Below, in pieces: positions 55,723-63,804 of a stretch of 64,000 nt of DNA. The stretch comes from Parabacteroides sp. GTDB taxonomy: Bacteria > Bacteroidota > Bacteroidia > Bacteroidales > Tannerellaceae. Numbering within the stretch: the first letter of the stretch is position 1; every line of letters begins with the position of its first letter. Below the pieces are notes generated by a model. The model saw only the letters and a program-made list of their open reading frames with translations, was not told where the DNA came from and searched no databases. The stretch is from NCBI GenBank assembly GCA_017481945.1, contig JAFUOJ010000011.1:166633-230632 (forward strand), in the 5' to 3' direction. The position numbers and the translations under genes were made by a program.

Positions 55723-56958
55723 ATGAACAAAAAGAAACTAATCATCGGTGTTATCAGCGTACTGGTCATCGTTGGAGGTATTTGGTTTTTCACCAATAAA
55801 CCTTCAAAAGGAGGCTTTAAGCTTGAGACTAGCAAAGTAAGCAGGAACTCTATTTCGAACACAGTCACTGCTACCGGAACTGTTGAACCTGTTACAGAAG
55901 TACAAGTAGGTACACAAGTATCAGGCATTATCGACAAACTGTATGCCGACTACAATGATGTGGTAAAAGCAGGACAATTGATTGCAGAGATGGATAAGGT
56001 TAATTTAAAAGCTGAACTTGCCTCTGCTGAAGCTCAATTAGCAAGTAGCAAAACAGAATATGAATATCAACAAAAGAATTACGCTCGCAGTAAGGTTCTT
56101 TATGAAAAGAAATTAATAAGTGATTCTGAATATGAAACTGCCACCTATAATTATGAAAAGGCAAAAGCTGCCTACGACCAGAATAAAGCGTCTATGGTAA
56201 AAGTTAAACGGAATCTCGAATATGCAACTATTACGAGTCCTATCAATGGAGTCATTATCAATCGTGCAGTAGAAGAAGGTCAAACAGTTGCTGCCGGCTT
56301 TGAAACCCCAACTTTATTCACAATTGCAGCAGACTTAACTAAAATGCAAGTTATTGCCGACGTAGATGAAGCTGATATAGGTAATGTATTAGAAGGGCAG
56401 CGTGTTACTTTTACAGTTGATGCTTATCCAAATGATGTATTCGAGGGGAAAGTTATGCAAATTCGCTTAGGAGACAGTGAAAGTAGCAGCAGTACCTCTT
56501 CATCTACCTCTACAGTTGTTACCTATGAAGTGGTTATTTCTGCAGATAATCCTGATTTGAAATTAAAACCGCGTTTGACAGCAAATATAACCATATTTAC
56601 TTTAGAACGTGACAATGTACTGACAGTCCCAACAAAAGCTTTACGCTTTGTACCTGAACCAGACATGCTAATGCAATTAGGATATACAATAGCAGAGCCG
56701 GCTATGACTCCAACTCCTAATGGGAAACGCGTTATATGGACTATCAATGGGAAAGAATTAAAACCCAAAACAGTGACTGTTGGTTCCACAAGCGGTAACC
56801 AGATTGAGGTTATAGAAGGTGTAAGCGAAGGAGAAGTATTAGCTGTTGATTTAGAATCAACCATAGCTTCACCTATGACCTCTAATGAAGAGACAGAAAG
56901 AAGTCCGTTTATGCCTGGCCCTCCGGGAAGCAACAAAAATAAAAAAGGAGCAAAGTAA
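55723..56958 (+). CDS. Periplasmic adaptor (MacA/HlyD-like)
   Basis: 411 residues. N-terminal membrane anchor (about 5-24), barrel-sandwich halves TVTATGTVEPVTEVQVGTQVSG and YATITSPINGVIINRAVEEGQTV around a coiled-coil hairpin (about 95-150), then beta-barrel VIADVDEADIGNVLEGQRVTF. Ser/Thr-rich loop near residue 245. Links inner-membrane MacB to the TolC-like duct. Confidence 0.93.
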   Translation: MNKKKLIIGVISVLVIVGGIWFFTNKPSKGGFKLETSKVSRNSISNTVTATGTVEPVTEVQVGTQVSGIIDKLYADYNDVVKAGQLIAEMDKVNLKAELASAEAQLASSKTEYEYQQKNYARSKVLYEKKLISDSEYETATYNYEKAKAAYDQNKASMVKVKRNLEYATITSPINGVIINRAVEEGQTVAAGFETPTLFTIAADLTKMQVIADVDEADIGNVLEGQRVTFTVDAYPNDVFEGKVMQIRLGDSESSSSTSSSTSTVVTYEVVISADNPDLKLKPRLTANITIFTLERDNVLTVPTKALRFVPEPDMLMQLGYTIAEPAMTPTPNGKRVIWTINGKELKPKTVTVGSTSGNQIEVIEGVSEGEVLAVDLESTIASPMTSNEETERSPFMPGPPGSNKNKKGAK

Positions 56959-56962
56959 ATCT

Positions 56963-56991
56963 GTAAAAGTAGGCGTCAGACCTACTTTTAC
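56963..56991 (+). other. Intercistronic hairpin between adaptor and ATPase genes
   Basis: 11 bp perfect stem GTAAAAGTAGG (56963-56973) with CCTACTTTTAC (56981-56991), 7-base loop, no T-run following. It lies 5 bases after the adaptor stop. Confidence 0.6.
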
Positions 56992-57007
56992 ATCAAAAAT
57001 GACAATC

Positions 57008-57748
57008 ATGAAAGAGATTATCAAATTAGAGAATATCAAACGTGATTTCAAAGTTGGAGACGAAATTGTCCATGCTTTACGTGGCGTATCTTTCACAATT
57101 CATGAGGGAGAGTTTGTCACGATCATGGGTACATCCGGCTCTGGGAAAAGTACTTTGCTGAATACATTAGGTTGTTTAGATACACCTACCAGCGGAGAGT
57201 ATTATCTTGACGGGGTATCTGTACGAACAATGGGAAAGAATGCGCGTGCAACTTTACGTAATCGAAAAATTGGTTTTGTCTTTCAAAATTACAATTTGTT
57301 ACCCAAAACAACCGCGGTAGAGAACGTCGAATTACCACTTATGTACAATTCTTCGTATAGTGCTACTGCACGTTATCAGAAAGCCGTTGAAGCATTAATT
57401 GCCGTTGGATTGGGAGACCGTCTAATGCACAAAAGCAATCAAATGTCCGGAGGACAAATGCAACGTGTTGCCATTGCCCGAGCTTTAGTAAACGATCCTG
57501 CCGTTATTTTAGCAGATGAAGCAACCGGAAACTTGGACACTCGCACTTCTTTCGAAATCTTAGTCTTATTTCAGAAGCTGCATGCCGAAGGGCGTACCAT
57601 TATATTCGTAACCCACAATCCGGAAATTGCTCAATACAGTAGCCGGAACATCACATTACGAGATGGACATGTAACCTCTGACACAGTAAATACCGATATT
57701 CTAAATGCAGCAGAAGCCTTAGCGAAGTTGCCTAAGAATGACGATTAA
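57008..57748 (+). CDS. MacB-type ABC transporter ATP-binding protein
   Basis: 246 residues from the ATG at 57008 (MKEIIKLENIKRDFKVGDE); an ATG at 56999 is also possible, and the much longer frame would run through the hairpin and overlap the adaptor gene. Walker A GTSGSGKST, signature MSGGQMQRVAIARAL, Walker B VILADEATGNLD. Drives export together with the permease gene 27 bases downstream. Confidence 0.95.
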   Translation: MKEIIKLENIKRDFKVGDEIVHALRGVSFTIHEGEFVTIMGTSGSGKSTLLNTLGCLDTPTSGEYYLDGVSVRTMGKNARATLRNRKIGFVFQNYNLLPKTTAVENVELPLMYNSSYSATARYQKAVEALIAVGLGDRLMHKSNQMSGGQMQRVAIARALVNDPAVILADEATGNLDTRTSFEILVLFQKLHAEGRTIIFVTHNPEIAQYSSRNITLRDGHVTSDTVNTDILNAAEALAKLPKNDD

Positions 57749-57774
57749 CAAGAGATTCTTAATAACAATTTACA

Positions 57775-58995
57775 ATGAACGGAACGAACCTAATAAAAAT
57801 AGCCCTTCGGGCACTCGCAAATAATAAACTACGCGGTTTTTTAACAATGCTGGGTATCATTATTGGTGTTGCCTCTGTTATTACCATGCTTGCTATCGGA
57901 CAAGGGTCTAAGCGAAGTATCCAGGCACAAATCAGTGAGATGGGTTCTAACATGATTATGATTCATCCGGGAGCTGACATGCGAGGAGGTGTCCGACAAG
58001 ACGCTTCTGCTATGGAAACGCTAAAGCTGGAAGATTATCAAAACATAGTAGACGAAACTCGATATGTATCTGCTGTTTCTCCTTCCGTCAACAGTAGTGG
58101 ACAAGCCATTTACGGAGCAAATAACGCACCAACTACAGTCTATGGTATCAGCCCCGACTATTTAGAGATTCGTCGATACAAGGTTGAGGATGGAGACATG
58201 TTTACTGAACAAGATATTCAGACAGCAGCAAAAGTCTGTGTTGTCGGTAAAACCGTTGTCGATAATCTATTCCCTGATGGGAGTAGCCCTGTAGGGAAAG
58301 TTATACGCTTCCAGAAGTTACCTTTCCGTATTGTAGGTGTATTAGAAAGTAAAGGATATAACAGCATGGGAATGGACCAGGACGATTTAATCTTAGCTCC
58401 ATACACAACTATTCAAAAGAAAGTTCTGGCCATTACCCATCTGCAAGGCATTAACTGTTCAGCTCTCAAAGAAGAATATACTGAACAGGCAATCGACGAG
58501 ATTACAGAAATACTGCGCCGCAACCATAAGTTGAGAGATATGGATGCTGATGATTTTACAATTCGTAGTCAACAGGAGTTAAGTACGATGTTGACAAGTA
58601 CGACAGATATGATGACTGTGCTGTTGGCGGCTGTGGCTGGTATTTCGCTCCTCGTCGGAGGTATCGGGATTATGAATATCATGTATGTTTCAGTAACGGA
58701 GCGTACTCGTGAAATCGGTCTTCGTATGAGTATCGGAGCCAAAGGGATTGATATTTTAGCACAGTTCCTAATTGAATCCATCCTCATCAGTGTAACCGGA
58801 GGGTTAATCGGAGTCTTCTTAGGAGTCGGTGCTGCGCTAATTGTCAATGGAGTTGCCCACTTCCCTATCTATATTCAGCCGTGGAGTGTAATTCTTTCTT
58901 TTGCTGTATGTACCATCACAGGCGTATTCTTTGGCTGGTATCCTGCAAAGAAAGCAGCTCAACTTGATCCGATTGAAGCCATCCGTTACGAATAG
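57775..58995 (+). CDS. MacB-type ABC transporter permease
   Basis: 406 residues. N-terminal membrane segment (LTMLGIIIGVASVITMLAIGQGSKR), periplasmic MacB_PCD domain about 50-245, three C-terminal segments with VGGIGIMNIMYVSVTERTREIGLRMSIGA (in parts: GGIGIMNIMYVSV, TREIGLRMSIGA). Mechanotransmitter-type exporter; cargo unknown (peptides, lipids or drugs are known for relatives). Confidence 0.95.
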   Translation: MNGTNLIKIALRALANNKLRGFLTMLGIIIGVASVITMLAIGQGSKRSIQAQISEMGSNMIMIHPGADMRGGVRQDASAMETLKLEDYQNIVDETRYVSAVSPSVNSSGQAIYGANNAPTTVYGISPDYLEIRRYKVEDGDMFTEQDIQTAAKVCVVGKTVVDNLFPDGSSPVGKVIRFQKLPFRIVGVLESKGYNSMGMDQDDLILAPYTTIQKKVLAITHLQGINCSALKEEYTEQAIDEITEILRRNHKLRDMDADDFTIRSQQELSTMLTSTTDMMTVLLAAVAGISLLVGGIGIMNIMYVSVTERTREIGLRMSIGAKGIDILAQFLIESILISVTGGLIGVFLGVGAALIVNGVAHFPIYIQPWSVILSFAVCTITGVFFGWYPAKKAAQLDPIEAIRYE

Positions 58996-59035
58996 GAGTG
59001 CTGATATATTTGTTTACATAAAAGTAAAAGATTAA

Positions 59036-60097
59036 ATGACAACGCCAACTACAACATTGCCACCTCTTAAGGGGATGGGAAGTATTATACATATTGTTGC
59101 ATGGGGAATCCTTTTCGGTCTTCCTTTCTTTTTTACGGGAAAGGAACCGCAAGAGATGAACGTTTATAATTATATCCGTTCAGTTACGGTTCCTATTTCA
59201 TTTATGTTTGTCTTTTATGTAAACTTTTTCTTATTGGTAGACCGTTACTTATTTTCTAAGTACACCTGGAAGTTTTTCCTCAGTAACGTGATATTAATTG
59301 CAGCCGCAATATTGTGTGTCCACCTACTCATGGACATACTTCCTCCACCAGCCAACTGGCACAATCCCCCACACCATCGACGAGAGATACAAGAAAGCAT
59401 TGGTTTCTTTTTGGTAAACGCGACTATCTATATGTTAGTCGCTGGGCTCAGTGTTGCTATCAAAATGACTTGGGTATGGTTTCAGACAGAAACAACACGC
59501 CGCGAGTTGGAAAAGAGCCGCGCCGAAGCTGAGCTACAAAACCTTAAAAGCCAGCTTAATCCACACTTCTTATTTAATACTCTCAATAACATTTACAGCC
59601 TGATTTCTTTCAGTCCCGAACGGGCACAAGAAGCGGTTCATGATTTGAGCCGTCTGCTTCGCTATGTTCTCTACGAAAGCAGTCAGCCAGTTGTTCCCTT
59701 AGAAAGAGAACTTTCTTTCATTCAGAACTATGTTGAATTAATGCGTATTCGTCTTCCTGAACATGTAAAAGTATCTACTCACATATCAGCAAACAATCAA
59801 GAGACACCGATTGCTCCTCTCCTGTTCATCTCGCTTATTGAAAATGCGTTTAAACATGGAGTGAGCCACAGCGAGCCTTCCTTTATCGATTTAACTATAC
59901 GGCAAGAGGGAGAACGGATTGTATGCGAGATTCATAACAGTTACTTCCCTAAAAATAGCAATCAAGACAAAAGTGGTTCTGGTATAGGGCTACAAAACCT
60001 CAGCCGTCGTCTGGAACTCCTTTATCCGGCACACCATATATTCACTTACGGGCAGAAAGGAGACGAGTATATCTGTCTGCTGGAGTTGCAATCCTAA
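59036..60097 (+). CDS. LytS-type sensor histidine kinase
   Basis: 353 residues, four membrane segments in the first 150 residues, then the His_kinase motif LKSQLNPHFLFNTLNNIYSL (His in NPHFLFN) and the ATPase SLIENAFKHGVSHSEP and GSGIGLQNLSRRLELLY. No large extracellular sensor domain. Follows the permease by 40 bases and precedes its response regulator, so it probably controls this exporter. Confidence 0.93.
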   Translation: MTTPTTTLPPLKGMGSIIHIVAWGILFGLPFFFTGKEPQEMNVYNYIRSVTVPISFMFVFYVNFFLLVDRYLFSKYTWKFFLSNVILIAAAILCVHLLMDILPPPANWHNPPHHRREIQESIGFFLVNATIYMLVAGLSVAIKMTWVWFQTETTRRELEKSRAEAELQNLKSQLNPHFLFNTLNNIYSLISFSPERAQEAVHDLSRLLRYVLYESSQPVVPLERELSFIQNYVELMRIRLPEHVKVSTHISANNQETPIAPLLFISLIENAFKHGVSHSEPSFIDLTIRQEGERIVCEIHNSYFPKNSNQDKSGSGIGLQNLSRRLELLYPAHHIFTYGQKGDEYICLLELQS

Positions 60098-60140
60098 AGA
60101 TTTGTTGTATTTTTGTTCAATCTATTTATACAACCGACTT

Positions 60141-60860
60141 ATGACATTAACATGTGCAATCATAGATGATGAACCTCTGGCGATTAGCCTGTTAGAAAGT
60201 TATGTAAATAAAACTCCATTCTTACAGTTAGTGGGGAAATTTAACAGTGCACTTAATGCCCTCTCCGAATTAAGTACGCAGCCAGTAGACCTGCTTTTCC
60301 TTGACATTCAAATGCCAGAGTTAAATGGTCTGGAGTTCTCACGCATTCTAAAAGCAGATACCCGTATTATCTTTACCACTGCCTTTGAACAATATGCACT
60401 CGACAGCTACAAAGTAAATGCGCTTGACTATCTATTAAAGCCTATCAGCTATCCCGATTTCCTAAAAGCGGCGAACAAAGCACTCCAATGGTACGAATTG
60501 GTTAAAGGGAACAAAGGGAACGAAAATAACACGGAATCAATATTCATCAAAACTGAATATAAATTGGTTCAAGTAGAACTGCGTAAAATTCTCTATATCG
60601 AAGGGCTGAAAGATTATGTCAAGATATTTATCGAGGATGAACCTCATCCCATCCTTTCGCTAATGAGTATAAAGTCATTAGAAGAGTTACTACCTTCCAA
60701 TCGTTTCATCCGTGTACATCGTTCTTTCATTGTACAACCGGAAAAGATTAAAGTTATCGAGAGAAATCGAATTGTTTTTGGTAAAGAATACATTCCTATC
60801 TCCGACAACTACAAACAAAAATTCATGGAGTTTTTATCTCAACGTTCCTTATTGCCCTAA
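60141..60860 (+). CDS. LytTR response regulator
   Basis: 239 residues from the ATG at 60141 (MTLTCAIIDDEPLAIS); the 13-codon longer frame overlaps a possible internal promoter TATTTTTG at 60109-60116 and lacks support. Receiver domain with Asp55 in LLFLDIQMPELNG; LytTR DNA-binding domain from about 140 (FIKTEYKLVQVELRKILYIEGLKDYVKI in part; RFIRVHRSFIV). The two proteins form the usual Bacteroidetes LytS/LytTR pair. Confidence 0.93.
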   Translation: MTLTCAIIDDEPLAISLLESYVNKTPFLQLVGKFNSALNALSELSTQPVDLLFLDIQMPELNGLEFSRILKADTRIIFTTAFEQYALDSYKVNALDYLLKPISYPDFLKAANKALQWYELVKGNKGNENNTESIFIKTEYKLVQVELRKILYIEGLKDYVKIFIEDEPHPILSLMSIKSLEELLPSNRFIRVHRSFIVQPEKIKVIERNRIVFGKEYIPISDNYKQKFMEFLSQRSLLP

Positions 60861-60867
60861 AAAGGAG

Positions 60868-60955
60868 TCCGCATCCGTCTCTCATTCGATCCGCACCCCT
60901 TTTTTCTTCGCTGCGCATCCATTTCATTTTTTATGCGCAGCAAAAAATAAATATC
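60868..60955. repeat. Array G: four units on an exact 22 bp lattice
   Basis: Heads TCCGCATCC (60868), TCCGCACCC (60890), TGCGCATCC (60912) and TGCGCAGCA (60934). GCTGCGCAT at 60910-60918 and ATGCGCAGC at 60933-60941 form an inverted pair. Lies in the 101 bp gap between the converging response regulator and dacB genes, where it may also serve as a transcription barrier. Confidence 0.68.
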
Positions 60956-60961
60956 CTCTTA

Positions 60962-62419
60962 TCAAAAGAGTCGAAGCAGTAATCGCTCCAATCCTTTTGT
61001 CATGTCTCGCATACTACATGTATAATTATTAGAGAAAAGAGCAACTGCATACTGTTTTTCTCCTTTTGTAATATAGCCGACATAGCAACGTACGCCCGTG
61101 ATTCCACCACTCTTTAGCTGTGCTTTACCTTGTAACTTTGTTCCTTTCAAAAAGTTTCGTACAGATCCTTCCACTCCTACCTCGGGTAAAGAAGCTCTAA
61201 AAGCTTCAGAGACTTTTGACTGGGTTGCCATATAAAACAACAAATCACCCATAAATCGAGCTGAAACTTTATCCATCGGAGCTAATCCACTTCCATCATA
61301 CATCTTAAGCGACTGCACATCCAACCCCTTCTCTTTCCAATACTCTTTTATAACCTCTATACCTTGCCCGAAAGAGGAGATAACTTCATTCTTTTGTTTT
61401 TTGTACTGTAACCCGACTGTTTTTAATAAAGCGTCTGCATATAAATTATGGCTCACGTGGTTGCATACACGTACTATTTCTCTAAGCGGGGGTGAATAGG
61501 TCGTTACTAAAGTTTTTCGTTCTTTCCTCTTCCATCGTTTCTGTTCAACCTCTATACGATGACAAGAAGGATTACCATCCACCTGAATCCCCCTTTGCTG
61601 AAGAAAAGAGGTAAAATACTGTGCAAGAAATAGAGCAGGGTCAGGAATATCTCCTTTTAAAACGTATGATTCCCGGTTGGCCGGTAAAGAACCATAAAGA
61701 TAACGTATATCCTCCAATGGAGCCCCTATGATATAGGCACTATCCGAAGAGATAGCAGCAACTTTTACATAGTTTTTGAACTGAATAGAAGATATTTGAG
61801 GTTCCATACCTATCACGGTAGGTAACGTCCCTACAGTGCCGGTTCGTAAAAACAGCTTATATAAATTATCAAACACAGAAAGCCCATAACTTCCCGCTGC
61901 ATAGTAGTTTCCCATATCCTCTCGCAGCCATTTGGTAGAAGCCCCTTCCGTATCAAAAATACTTTCATCAGCAATGATAGAACCTGTTATCTGCCGAACC
62001 CCCGCCTGTTCCAATGCAGAGAACCAGGCACTCAGAAACTCACGATGTTCTGGAGCAAAATGCGACGAACCTAACGAAGGATCGCCACTACCCTTAATAT
62101 AAAGATTACCCCGTAGAACTCCATCCTGCAAAGTTCCATCATATTGTAATGACGTTGGGTATTGATAATCCTCACCCAATAGATCTAATGCCGTAGCTGT
62201 TGAAACCACCTTTAATACAGAAGCTGGAGATAACAACCGATCCATATCATATTCATAAAGTATCTCTCCATTTTGTAAATCCTTTGCTATAAAGGAAAAA
62301 GAAGCTCCTCGCATATAAGAAGTTTGCAACAATTGTTCAATAGGTGCAGGAATTTGGGCACTTGTACCCCATCGTAAACAAATCAACAAACAAAGCAAGA
62401 ATATTTTATTCCGTATCAT
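60962..62419 (-). CDS. dacB: D-alanyl-D-alanine carboxypeptidase/endopeptidase (PBP4, S13 family)
   Basis: 485 residues, signal peptide about 1-21. Active-site SxxK is Ser67-Val-Leu-Lys70 in SPASVLKVVSTATALDLLG; the SxN motif is SHN in CNHVSHNLYADALLKT; the KTG box appears as KSG in AQLKSGGITGVRCYVGY. Large domain insertion between boxes as usual for this class. Trims or cleaves peptidoglycan cross-links in the periplasm. Shares a mirror-image promoter region with the next gene. Confidence 0.95.
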   Translation of the reverse strand: MIRNKIFLLCLLICLRWGTSAQIPAPIEQLLQTSYMRGASFSFIAKDLQNGEILYEYDMDRLLSPASVLKVVSTATALDLLGEDYQYPTSLQYDGTLQDGVLRGNLYIKGSGDPSLGSSHFAPEHREFLSAWFSALEQAGVRQITGSIIADESIFDTEGASTKWLREDMGNYYAAGSYGLSVFDNLYKLFLRTGTVGTLPTVIGMEPQISSIQFKNYVKVAAISSDSAYIIGAPLEDIRYLYGSLPANRESYVLKGDIPDPALFLAQYFTSFLQQRGIQVDGNPSCHRIEVEQKRWKRKERKTLVTTYSPPLREIVRVCNHVSHNLYADALLKTVGLQYKKQKNEVISSFGQGIEVIKEYWKEKGLDVQSLKMYDGSGLAPMDKVSARFMGDLLFYMATQSKVSEAFRASLPEVGVEGSVRNFLKGTKLQGKAQLKSGGITGVRCYVGYITKGEKQYAVALFSNNYTCSMRDMTKGLERLLLRLF

Positions 62420-62440
62420 CTTTTCTATTCGACTTTATCT

Positions 62441-62459
62441 TATCTTTGTGGCAAAGATA
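62441..62459. promoter_or_regulatory. Mirror-image divergent -7 boxes for dacB and the AI-2E family gene
   Basis: TATCTTTG (62441-62448) on the plus strand and TATCTTTG on the minus strand (62452-62459) are separated by three bases, making a 19 bp near-perfect palindrome. Each is a TAnnTTTG box pointing to its own gene (starts at 62470 and 62419), so the two polymerase sites would exclude each other. Confidence 0.55.
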
Positions 62460-62469
62460 AACATAAAAT

Positions 62470-63618
62470 ATGAACCCTTTGTTTGATAAGCCTTTTACCT
62501 TCGATCGGGTAGCTCGTATTCTCTTCGGGATAGCAGTACTCAGTGGTCTGATTTATTTGATCGCAGTACTACGCAATGCTTTATTGCCCTTTTTAATTGC
62601 TTGGTTGCTTGCTTATATGGTACAACCTTTTGTCAAATTCTTTCAGTACAAACTTAAGCTGAAAAGTCGAGTGCTGTCCATATTAGCCGTACTACTTTCC
62701 TTGCTTCTGATTGTAGCTTTGATAGGAGTGGTTATTGTACCTTCCGTAACTCAAGAAGTCAACCGTACAATGGAATTGTTACAACGCCATAATACCAATT
62801 ATGGACAAATACCTTTAGTCCCTCAATCTTGGGTAAACTACTTAGAAGAAAACATCGAACCGGAGCAAGTAGCACAGCTACTTAGTAGAGAGAACATCAC
62901 GAAAGCGGTCAAACAAATTGCGCCGAAGATGTGGGTAGTACTTACCAACACATTTTCTTTTCTCTTTAGTATTGCAATCGTATTCATCATCTTCCTTTAC
63001 TTCATCTTTATCCTGCTGGATTATGAAAGAATTGCAGACGGTTGGATAAAACTAATACCTGAACGGTATCGTCCCTTTGTCCAAGGGTTGGCCGATGACG
63101 TAGAATATAGTATGAATCGCTATTTCCGTGGACAATCGTTGATAGCTTTATCAGTCGGTATCCTTTTTGCAATTGGATTTAAGATCATAGGGTTTCCTTT
63201 GGCCGTTATCTTCGGACTCTTTATCGGTGTGCTTAACCTGATTCCCTATATGCAGACAATAGGGATAATACCTATGGTTTTACTAAGCTTACTAAAGGCA
63301 GCGGAGACAGGAGAAAATTTCTGGATGATATTTGGCGGTGCAATACTTGTTCTTTGTGTAGTGCAATGTATACAAGATTTATATCTTACTCCCCGTATCA
63401 TGGGAAAGGCAATGGGATTAAATCCAGCTATTATCCTTTTATCTTTATCTATTTGGGGAACTTTGTTAGGATTTATAGGTTTAATCATCGCATTGCCTTT
63501 AACAACACTTTTTCTTTCTTATTATAAACGTTTTATTCTTATGGAAAATGACCTTTCCATACCCAAGAAACCGGATAATTCAAAGGTAGAGAAGAAAAAA
63601 TTAATAGAAAACGAGTAA
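62470..63618 (+). CDS. AI-2E family transporter (PerM-like membrane protein)
   Basis: 382 residues, eight or so membrane segments. Typical features: IAWLLAYMVQPFVKFFQ near the N-terminus, FRGQSLIALSVGILFAIGFKIIGFPLAVIFGLFIGVLNLIPYMQT-type core (in parts: RGQSLIALSVGIL, FGLFIGVLNLIPY), and VQCIQDLYLTPRIMGKAMGLNPAIILLSL-type end. The family name is historical; many members transport other things, such as ions. Confidence 0.9.
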   Translation: MNPLFDKPFTFDRVARILFGIAVLSGLIYLIAVLRNALLPFLIAWLLAYMVQPFVKFFQYKLKLKSRVLSILAVLLSLLLIVALIGVVIVPSVTQEVNRTMELLQRHNTNYGQIPLVPQSWVNYLEENIEPEQVAQLLSRENITKAVKQIAPKMWVVLTNTFSFLFSIAIVFIIFLYFIFILLDYERIADGWIKLIPERYRPFVQGLADDVEYSMNRYFRGQSLIALSVGILFAIGFKIIGFPLAVIFGLFIGVLNLIPYMQTIGIIPMVLLSLLKAAETGENFWMIFGGAILVLCVVQCIQDLYLTPRIMGKAMGLNPAIILLSLSIWGTLLGFIGLIIALPLTTLFLSYYKRFILMENDLSIPKKPDNSKVEKKKLIENE

Positions 63619-63657
63619 TTTTTTTGTCGAAGCTATTGCATATATAAAAAAAAGCCT

Positions 63658-63665
63658 TACCTTTG
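63658..63665 (+). promoter_or_regulatory. Predicted -7 box for tRNA-Lys
   Basis: TACCTTTG matches TAnnTTTG, 32 bases before the tRNA. Confidence 0.45.
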
Positions 63666-63696
63666 CACCCGAATTACAAAAGTAATCGCAAAGGAT

Positions 63697-63769
63697 GATT
63701 CGCTAGCTCAGCAGGTAGAGCACATCCCTTTTAAGGATGGGGTCCTGGGTTCGAACCCCAGGCGGATCA
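63697..63769 (+). tRNA. tRNA-Lys (anticodon TTT)
   Basis: 73 bases. Acceptor stem GATTCGC pairs with GCGGATC (one T-G), discriminator A; D arm GCTC...GAGC; anticodon arm CATCC-CTTTTAA-GGATG with anticodon TTT; T arm CTGGG-TTCGAAC-CCCAG. No CCA is encoded. Confidence 0.97.
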
Positions 63770-63774
63770 CTGAA

Positions 63775-63804
63775 AGAAGGGACTTGAAAAAGTCCCTTCT
63801 TTTT
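63775..63804 (+). terminator. Rho-independent terminator after tRNA-Lys
   Basis: 11 bp perfect stem AGAAGGGACTT (63775-63785) with AAGTCCCTTCT (63790-63800), GAAA loop and T-run. Confidence 0.9.
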
